Shown here in pieces: positions 1-9,200 of a stretch of DNA of 18,932 nucleotides; within the stretch, counting starts at the first letter, position 1; each line of letters opens with the position of its first letter. Source of the stretch: Saccoglossus kowalevskii (taxonomy: Eukaryota > Hemichordata > Enteropneusta > Harrimaniidae); assembly GCF_000003605.2 (NCBI RefSeq), contig NW_003108096.1, positions 144,898 through 163,829 on the forward strand, written 5' to 3'. A program made the position numbers and the translations under genes. The notes beneath the pieces are model-generated. The model did not search any database. It was given only the letters and a program-made list of their open reading frames with translations, and was not told the origin of the DNA.

Positions 1-280
1 AAGATTTACCCCTGATACCACACTCAGACTGAGTAGAATAAGCTACTTAATCATAGAAATGTAGGGTGAGATACATTTCGCACAAAGGTATAAAAAAAAT
101 CAGTTTTTTGGCTGTTGCCATGGAAATGTTGGGCCAGAATATTTTTTTCAGATTTTTCCTAATAACTAGGGTGAAGGTGTGACCTACCTGTCAAGTTTGA
201 GCAAAATTGGCCAAGCCAAAATAATCACCGAAGAATTAATACGTGAAAACACTGGAAATCACCCACACAGACACACAAAA

Positions 281-366
281 GTGATTTTAATGGCAATTCT
301 AGGGGAGCGGATCGCCAACAAACGTGACTTTAAGGGCAATTCTAGCGGAGCGGATCACCAAAAGTA
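281..366 (+). repeat. 43-bp tandem repeat, two copies
   Basis: Copy 1 (281-323) and copy 2 (324-366) share gtga-ttaa-ggcaattctag-ggagcggatc-cca with a few substitutions. Confidence 0.75.
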
Positions 367-530
367 AACAAAAATTTTTGGAAATATTACTGACCGCAAA
401 AGACGCTCATCGCGAAGTGTCTTGTATTATTATTAACAAGTTTTGTGCAATCATATTTGTTTGCTTAATTTAGCCCAAGGGTTCTTACTTTCTTGTTCTA
501 CTACTCAATGACTACCGTTTTTATGTGCTA

Positions 531-560
531 CTGAAGAAGCATCATTGCCCGAAACGTCTG
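531..560 (+). ncRNA. Hammerhead-like motif, degenerate (site 1)
   Basis: CTGAAGA followed by a short potential hairpin (GCA/TGC) and CGAAAC matches the order of the hammerhead ribozyme core, CUGANGA then GAAA. Penelope-like retroelements carry such motifs near their terminal repeats. A convincing helix III and the U-H cleavage site are not visible, so it is probably a decayed copy and may not be catalytic. Confidence 0.25.
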
Positions 561-1310
561 TATAACGAAAATCAGTGCAGTGATACTGATATTGCATTTT
601 TATCTTGTTTTTATTAAACAAGCCAAAATGAATTAGCGTCTAGACACACCGTAGTGGAAGAACACATGTATGTACCGCTGTTTTGACCCCCAACAAACAA
701 GTCGATCATTTTTAGCAATTTCTTCAATTTTAGCAAAATTTAAACCATTTTTTGGCGAAAAGTCAAAGCGCCCTCAATGTCAACGTTAGTTTCACTGCGA
801 AACAATAGTAAAATATTCATCTCTCATGACATGCCATTGTAATTGAATTGATTCTGTATACCAACAAAACAAACGTGTAATATCTTTCTTATGCTTGAAA
901 GAATTTCTTATGCCACTCCCAAAACTCTTAATCTTATACTTTATTGAATATCCGTTCGAACATCGACTTATAAACCCCACGTGATTCTAGTGTCTAGACG
1001 TAAATTTGAAATTTACTATATTCTAAGTAAATAAACCACTGTACTATTAAAACACAGTTGTCGCATTGATACATTCTAATGATATACTAAACTAGACTTA
1101 GAATTAAGGAAACCATGGCTTAACTCCAATGTGCCCACACCTGACGTCTCTTCAACGATTCCCTCTAAATGTCATTTTTCCTGCAGTCACTTGGCAAGCT
1201 TCGCATATTGAATAATCCCAGCCATCAATTTCGCACACCCAAAGTATCAATGCATCAAAATATCGAATGGATTATCTTTAACAAATCCAGCTTCTCGCAC
1301 TTAAAGGCCG

Positions 1311-1495
1311 TTTTTTTGAAACAGCAGGTCCTAGGACTCCATGCTGAACATTTCTGTTCTATGAACCCCGGTTTCTTGGGCATCACTGAATGACGCAGTT
1401 CGTTCGTTAATCAGTCGTAGGTCTATGGTCATAGGGAGCTACGAAGCTAACGCCCTCAGTGGTAGGTTGCTTGTGACTCACGGCTACATGTATTT
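1311..1495 (+). repeat. Dispersed duplicated segment, copy A
   Basis: The segment from gaaacagcaggtcctaggac through gggagctacgaagctaacgc to acggctacatgtattt recurs in diverged form at 1953-2117. It has no open frame of note and could be a non-autonomous element. Confidence 0.75.
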
Positions 1496-1801
1496 GGTTA
1501 TAATTCCTCATGCAATTATTTGACGTTACTAAAGAACGATAGTTGTTAAAGAGCCTAATACTATTCAGAACTGACGTTCTTATCATTGCCCTTTGAAAAT
1601 ATTATATGCATTTTTTTCTGCAATATAATAAGTTACTTGCACTGACTTTCTGGCCACTAATTTTCTCAAACACCGAAAACATTGGTTCAGTCACAGACAT
1701 GTGAACAGTGAACAGCATTTTTTTGGAAATCGTTATATTATATTGCCTGTAGCAATGACATCAACAATTTAGGTTGCTTCATTATGACATTCAGAAAAAC
1801 A

Positions 1802-2415
1802 GCCAATTAGTAATATTTGGCGAAAGTCAGTTGATGTGCAATTTACGTACGATATTTCCTAAACTGGTCAATTCTAGACTGCCTCACTACATTAACTACT
1901 TTTCATAATGTTTTTCGACATTTAGTGCACAGTTTATGTACGATGTTTTCAGTTTTTCGGAAACAGCAGGCCCTGGGACTCCATGTTGAAAACTTTTTTC
2001 CTCTGAACCTCGGTTTCTTGGACATCAAAAATGACTAATTAGCCTGAACTTAATTAATCATAGGGAGCTACGAAGCTAATGCCCTCAGTGCTTGTAACTG
2101 ACGGCTACATGTATTTTCCCGACATTTAGTGCACAATTTATGTACGATGTTTTCAGAATTATTTAATTTGCATCTGCCAAACATTGATAAAATTGTCAAT
2201 TCGTAATATTTTTCAAAAGTTAGTTAACGCGCAATTACGTACGTTTCCAAATTTACTCAATTCGAAAATGCCTAATATTGACTACGTTTCAAATTGTCAA
2301 TTCGTAATATTTTTCAAAAGATAGTATTTACGTACATTGTAGTACTATGATGTTCCCGATAGTATTTAATTCAAGACTGCCAAACATCGATACCTTTTAA
2401 ATTGCCAATTCGAAT
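1802..2415 (+). repeat. Degenerate tandem repeat field, period about 100 bp
   Basis: Units containing gYcaattcgtaatattt..caaaag, then acgtacg and ctgccaaacat begin near 1802, 2195, 2296 and 2404, spaced 101 and 108 bp in the better preserved part. The field is interrupted by copy B of the duplicated segment. Confidence 0.65.
1953..2117 (+). repeat. Dispersed duplicated segment, copy B
   Basis: Diverged copy of 1311-1495, missing some internal bases. It is bracketed by two nearly identical 37-bp direct repeats (1916-1952 and 2120-2156: cgacatttagtgcaca-tttatgtacgatgttttcag). Confidence 0.75.
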
Positions 2416-3049
2416 GCCAACCATGGATGCTTCTCAAACTTTCTGTTCTTATATTCTAAAATTTAATTTGAGACAAACTAAAATTGATTCAACACATCAA
2501 GCTTAGGTAATTTCTCGAAAAATCGGCCAGGGAGCATAATTTGATTAGCAAGTTGTTGTTAAAATTTCATCTACCATTCAATTGCCCAGTTTCAATTTAC
2601 GACATTGTCTGTTAAATATACAGGTTGTAAGGGGTAACATAATATACACAAGTCTCTGCAAATTCACAAGGCATCAAGAAAAAAAGACAACAATTTTTAA
2701 TTACAATTTTCTCATGTTTTAAATCATTTGAATAACAGAACAAGTCATAATTTAAACTCTGAAATGGTACAATAAATATTTTGAACTTTAAAGTTATATT
2801 ACACATAATTAATAATTTGCTTAAATTAAACATTGTTCTTTGGAAAAGAATAAATAAAATTTATAAATATAATACATGAAACAATACATTTAATTTTTTT
2901 TAATTGAATGCATGAGTGTGAATGACATAAAAAAGCGTCCTAAAATAATAGTGATAAAACACATGTACATGTTTGTTTTCCAACTTGAATATCCTCCAGT
3001 ACTAATGTTGTCTAATGGTGCAATAGTATACAATAATATAAACTGAATT
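2416..3049. other. AT-rich spacer, downstream flank of HORMAD
   Basis: Very AT-rich sequence with many short A and T runs. I see no exon with paired splice signals on either strand and no organised repeat. Confidence 0.5.
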
Positions 3050-3069
3050 CATATTATGATGAATATGTA

Positions 3070-3075
3070 TTTATT
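3070..3075 (-). terminator. HORMAD1: Candidate polyadenylation signal of HORMAD
   Basis: A canonical AATAAA on the minus strand lies about 50 nt after the stop codon, predicting a very short 3' UTR with cleavage near 3050. It is the first such hexamer after the stop. Confidence 0.5.
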
Positions 3076-3125
3076 CATCACTTTTTTGCTTAGCAAAATC
3101 CAAGAAAGATTTTGTAGTACTACAT

Positions 3126-3230
3126 TTAAACCATGACCGACTTTCCAGCTATGCTTGCTTTGTGCTTCTTCCGACCAGTACTCATCATGCTATCATCAGG
3201 ATCTTGACTACTGGAAATTTCATATACACT
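3126..3230 (-). CDS. HORMAD1: HORMAD terminal exon 19 (probable closure-motif tail, residues 583-616)
   Basis: Encodes SVYEISSSQDPDDS, then GRKKHKASIAGKSVMV and TAA. SSSQ followed by a basic patch parallels the vertebrate HORMAD1 ending SSSQESVPKRRKF (recalled from memory). In this family the extreme C-terminus is the closure motif bound by another HORMA domain. The acceptor is ttttatcttcaatag, which preserves phase 0; a nearer AG (tttccag) would break the phase. Confidence 0.82.
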   Translation of the reverse strand, partial: SVYEISSSQDPDDSMMSTGRKKHKASIAGKSVMV

Positions 3231-6200
3231 CTATTGAAGATAAAATATCATATGAAATAATTTGTATCTGTGATTTAAACAGAAATGGACAGAAAGTGAT
3301 AATTTCCGAAAGTCAAAATGGCCACCAGTCAGTCATCTTGCATTGAATCGCAACACAAATCAATTTGCATCTGTAATTCCCAACAGATGCGTAGGTAACT
3401 ACCTAGGTAACAGCTAAGAAATGTGAATTACCAGTTAAAAAAAGATGATTTTTGCACAGAAGATGAACTGAAAAAGAGATGGTGTGTGTTTCACTGAATA
3501 AATATGACCAAGATACAGTTTTTAAACTCCCCAAAAATATGAGAATATTATGTTATAGCCAAAGATAATTTGCATGTTCATTTTTCTTGCTTAGGCAGAA
3601 TGGAGTCCAAATTTTCACAGGCTGATACGAGTTAGTTGAAAGATGATAGCATTTTAATTTTAGTTTATTTTGTATGCTGCGAGTTGGAAACACAGACAAG
3701 TGGTGTATTGCCACTCTGCATGTTTAAAACATTCAAAATCAAGCACACAAACAATAAATGCGCAAACACTGTCAAGAATCGGGAATCAAATGCTCTTGAA
3801 AGTCACCCATATGTGTTTTCAGGGGCAAGAGATTAGTGCCTAAAGATACATGTAGATTGACACCTTACACAGTGTTTTTATGATGTCGATAGAGGGCGCA
3901 GCGGACATTACCAGGGGTGATTTTGCGGTGAGTCAAGAACAATTATTTTTTTTAATTAAAAATTACACCTATGTTTGAAAAAATCGCCCTGACTGTGGCC
4001 AGTCTCTCTTTATTCCTAAAATTTGTTATGATTTTTACCATTGTTATATTTACAACTTTTTCCAATCAAGAAAATTAATTCCAGCAATTTCACCATCTTG
4101 AAATTGAAATAATTACCAAAATTTTCCTTTTTTGATTATAATCCAAAATCAATTAATTATAACATTTTAACATTGACAACTTATGTCACATTTGGCATTA
4201 TACATTCATATAAGCCAGGGCATGCAAGCACAGCAATTTAGCGACACCACCAAGTGAGGGAGATAGGGTTCTCCCTACCAGGGTGTGGAGTTTTTGATAA
4301 TTCTAAGTTAAAATTCTATGGCTTCCTTGGGATCAAAATTACTCCCAGACAGGTCACAGTTGAAGACTGCGGCCACATGTGATCCCTGGTCAATCATAAT
4401 TTTATGGTTGCCAGAGGATCTGCTCCCCAGGGTAAGGGGGCGCATGGCCATGGCATGAGGGTGTTGCGCCCCCTGTTTCCTTGTTTAAAAAAATCCCTGT
4501 AAGCTAACATGTAAATAGCTTGAATCACCATAGAACACTTGTTCCTTTCTCCAGTAATTCCAAATTATAGAACTACCCAATGAACTGACAAATAAAACAC
4601 AAAGTGTGTTGCTTTTGTTTTATGTATGTGTCACTCTTGAAATGCAAGTGGTAAATTTTTAAATAACTTTTCAGAAATGCTATTCATTTAAGTGAGCATC
4701 AATTCAAAATAACAAACTTCCCGAACAGTCTAGTTTTGGGGAAAATGAAAACAATTTATGTAACCACATGTACCACCACATTATTACTCATAAATTAATC
4801 ACCTGGTCAGTTCTTGAAACAATTTTGGTTTCACGCTCATCAAATCTTCGCTTCTGGAAACGTGGACTTTGACGTGGCTGTAGATATAAGTAGATAAACA
4901 GTACACCAAATGTAGTAAAATTTTTAAGAGTTTGTTGAATTCTTAATTCTCAATAAATGTTTGCAATTCCCTGTCCATTGAACTTTCAAAAAACTGGACT
5001 ATATAACTTTAATACTAAATTTGCTGAGCCTTGCTTGACACAGACAAGATTCTTGTTGTACATACCTGTTCTTGTTGGATATCTTTCACTCTCTTTGACC
5101 TTTTACCAAGCGATTTGCCAGACATGTCCATCCTTGATGTCTTGGATGTCAGTTGTTCAATCTATGACAAATATATTTTAAGAGCAGATATGAATATCTA
5201 CCTAGCTGCCAGATATAGTTGCGTTATGTAGCATCAAGGGTAAAATATGTTTAACTGCGATTCAGATATTCTCTAAACGTTACTAAACAAGATAATATAA
5301 TACATGGTAGTGTATATGCAGTACCAATGTTTGTTAAAAAGATCTCCTGTTAGCCAATTTTGATTTTTTGACTATTCCTAGTCATGCAAATTACCTGTGA
5401 ATCACAGAAAATTAGTAATTCTTCATCTGCTTTTGTTTACCAGCTGCAGACATGCCACCAGCAATCTGCTGTCTCTAGTTATTTAGCTAGCATTATTGTA
5501 TCAAGTAAGCAAACAGAGTGAACTTCTGACACCATTGCTGAGTATCACAAAATATGACTACATCATACAATGTTGGTTGTTTTAATTGATATTTCTTAAA
5601 TTATTATTTAGAATCACATTAGTTTGAATAATCCCCGTGTGTGATATATATCAGTATATATTTGAGACGTCATTTCATACTCTCCCAAACTCAACTTCTT
5701 CTAGCACAGAAATTTGTTTCACCCATTTCTCATGCACTGTTCCCTTTAATTTTTTTGAATCTTGAAAATACTGTGAAAATTTGCCCATTTTCCCCTTGAA
5801 ATGTTTTTTCTGCATACAAAATGCATGGAAAGTTTCTCAAAAGACAAAATTTCACTGAGAAATTACAATTGAATCTGAGAAAATTGAGCGAAAATAAGGC
5901 TGAGAGGATACACCGGTCTCATGGCTATTTTTCACAGATTGTGAAATGGTCACTTTCAATTGACTAAGATTAGCAATTATGTTTCTAATACATCCCTGAA
6001 AGTATAAACATAATGATGGCCCCCATAATAACTAAAACAGCAATCTGCATTCATGAAGGGCAAATTTGTATGCAAATGAGCCAGAATGCTCTATGATGTA
6101 TTGAGTATGCATTCAACAATTAGGATCACCAAGTTAGTTTTAGCCTTTAGAAGATGTAAAATGATGAACAGGATATCAATTTCATATCAAATATATGGAG

Positions 6201-9200
6201 TATATCTCATGAGTGACTCTAGAATATCAGATTTATAAAACAAGTACATTTGTTCTGTGCCTTTGGTGATATTGTAGGGTCCCTCATGAGATATTCTGTA
6301 CTCCTAGAAAGAGAACAGTTGGAAATTGTTAGTTTTTACACTATTTTTACCTCATCTTTTTTTGAGAGTTTCTCTTGTGAATCCATTGGTTGTGATTTGT
6401 TAGCTTGTTTTGGCTTGCTTTGAGATGGATTCACTGGTGAATTATTGCTTTCTTCAGGTGTTGTTGATCGTTTACAGTACCTTTGTAGTCCAACCTCCGT
6501 TACCTTGTCTATATTCACAATTTTGCCAAGCCTATACAAGAAAATGGTCACAATGTATCATCTTATAAAATATGATGTTGACCACACTATATATATGTTG
6601 TTGTGAATCCATATTAACTCTATGGTATTGTTCTCAGTCATACACATGTAAATTACAGTCAATTTTTGAAATGAAAACCTAAAATGTCTCCTTGTATATT
6701 TATTGCATGGAAATACATGTACCTTGATAAAAAAAATACTTACCGTTTACCTTTTGCTGGTGCACGTACAAATCCTTCTTTTTGAAGACGGTTGATAAGA
6801 CCTTGAGCTACATTCATTTCAACACCAAGTCTTCTGGAAAAATTTGGCGCAATCAGTCGCTTAAACTCGGTGCAAGCAAGCAATGAACGACGCCACAAAC
6901 ACATCGCTTGAACATTTACTGAATTCATACCATACAATATGAAATCTGTTGGCCTTCTAAAGACATCATTAGACTGGTGATAGAAAGAGATATTTTATTA
7001 TTACGTTGCTATTCTATCATGTACAGACATAACCAATCAAAGAAAGAACCTGAAACTTCTATTCTTGTGTACTGGAACCATTGAAATCGACAGTTACCCA
7101 TAATCAAAGACATAATGCAGTTTATAAACCTGTATACTAATCATTACAGATATATTGCACCAAACAATGTTAAGGCCAAACTTCTTTTAGGTTGTTTTAT
7201 AACAAGTGTAGTCTGCAAGATCAAGAGAATACCATTCTGTTGATGAGATATGTGGCACTGTATGTACTTACATCTGCACAGACATCACAGTTATGAACAT
7301 CTGGAACTTCATTTTCATCTGTCATACCAAAACATATAGCATGTTGCCAAAACTTGCATCCTTCACATTTCACCATCAAGCCATCTTCCTAATGAAAAAA
7401 GAAATATCGGTTATGCCAATCTGATACTGGGGTGTAGATTTATAAAGGAACAATTAATTCTAATATCAAAATCAGGTTTACTGAATTGGTGGTCATTTTA
7501 TCACAGATCCTGAGCATTGTTCCCTTGTTTTTAGGCTTCCTCATGCTGTTGTGATACTAGTAATTTAAATCCACGTATAGCCCATACTGTCACACTGTGA
7601 CATCATTTGTTCTCACATATCAGCACTAGCTCGCAATTTGATGTGACAACATTGCCCAAAAGTTGTTTTACATGACACGACCAGCCACTGTGCATGTTAA
7701 CAAAACAAATGCAACAGGTGTATCACATTTCTTTATGTTTCACTATATACAAACCAATATCAGACAATACAACAAGGTGAAACCGAAAGCAACTGGTAAG
7801 TAATTCAAATATTGGCATTTACAGAAAACAATCTTAGAAGACAATTATTTACCTCATTACATCCACATGGACATCTAACTTTATATTCTTCTTGGCTTTC
7901 TTCTAGGTTGCTAGTTTGAGAAGCTGGTGTTGATGCTACTTCATTAATTCCTAGTGATTCAAAATACTAATTTTATTATTTATACATTTGGTTGGGGATT
8001 ATTGAGCAGCTACCACGCACTATAGATTTAAATATAATTGCATAATCTAGCACATACTGAGATGAAACACAAGAGCTAGTTGTAATTAGTTTGATATTGT
8101 GATGTTGTGTGGCTGTTCAGCTCATAATACTCAACTATGTTTTCAATGAACAGGTGGACAATTCCAGTATTTATAAATATAACCTGCATCTTTAACCAAT
8201 AAAACAAGGTATAATTCACTGGACAGAACACATGATTAGTCTCAGATGAAGTTGTGATCAATCAAGAAAGACTTTTTTAATATCACAATTAAAATACCTG
8301 GTTTAGCTGGACTCTCACATGGTACATCAGGACATGGTATGGGTTCTTCCTGACTGTTTGACTTATGTTGGTGGGAATTCATAGATAACGATTGATTGTC
8401 ATAATTCTACGTAAAAAAAATGGTCAGACATAATAAACGATTTAAAGATGTGGAAAATGGTCAGTTTTACTGAATCACAATTAACGAAAATTAAGTGCAT
8501 CTAGCCTGGTGTGTTTAGTGCAACTAAACAAAAACTGTCATTCCATCTCAGCAAAAACGAAATAGCCACAAACAAAGTAAATATGCCCCTGCAACCTAAT
8601 CTTTTAATGCAAATTTGGGTATGCAAAAGCCACTTACTGTGTTATCTACCAACTTCAAATGTGCATACAAGCTGATGATGCAACCAAACTTAATATTTTA
8701 CATACACCAGGAACCAAATTCTCTATTAGATCAAAAGGCAAATACTTGTACATACAGTGTACTTGTAAAGTTTGAATGTAATTAGACCAGACATAAATAA
8801 TAATGATAAATGGGTCTGGGCAGATGAGATCACCTTAGCCAACCTATAACTACATTATGAAATGAATCAAGCTGAGAGAAAGTAATCATATATTTGCCTC
8901 AATTCAAGTTGCTTGTGGTTATAAAAGAACTACAATAAGTTACATAAAAATAATATTGCTCAAAGTTCAAAAGCATTTTTGTAAATTTACCTCTTGCATT
9001 GGTTCATCTTCATTATCTTTGCCTTCATCAAGTCCAACAGTTGTCATCATCGCATTATCATATTCACTTGTTTCCTCTTCAACTACTTCAGTTGCATCAT
9101 CATTCTTGGCATCAAATAGTGAACTGTCTGTTTTTATGCGAAGCTTGACACTATATATTAGATATTGTTTTCGAACAATGTTAAAATATTCACTTTAATA

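Larger units (their letters stand above)
1..700. other. Left-flank spacer with retroelement-like debris
   Basis: No supportable gene. Around 195-280 the sequence reads like the 3' tail of a dispersed non-LTR or SINE-type element (tcaagtttgagcaaaattgg, then cccacacagacacacaaaa). It is followed by a short tandem repeat and a hammerhead-like motif, listed separately. The element class is an inference from general resemblance. Confidence 0.35.

Noticed and set aside
3126-3216. Nearer acceptors (tttccag or ccagtag) for the terminal exon.
   Set aside because: They give the wrong phase or an immediate stop after exon 18; ttcaatag at 3231 keeps phase 0 and a better pyrimidine tract.
4788-4877. Exon 18 read through to TGA as the gene's last exon.
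   Set aside because: Possible as an isoform, but a downstream in-phase exon with a tail resembling HORMAD1 (SSSQ plus basic patch) and a nearby AATAAA makes 3230-3126 the better terminal exon.
4957-5231. Two overlapping plus-strand frames.
   Set aside because: Antisense to HORMAD exon 17 and its intron sequence.
6744-6957. Acceptors gtctttag or tagaag for the winged-helix exon.
   Set aside because: Both need a preceding phase of 2, but exon 14 ends in phase 0; ctatcaccag fits and adds the linker residues SNDVFRRP.
8956-9198. 80-codon plus-strand frame rich in Ser.
   Set aside because: Antisense shadow of HORMAD exon 11; the acidic linker codons give a Ser-rich reverse frame.
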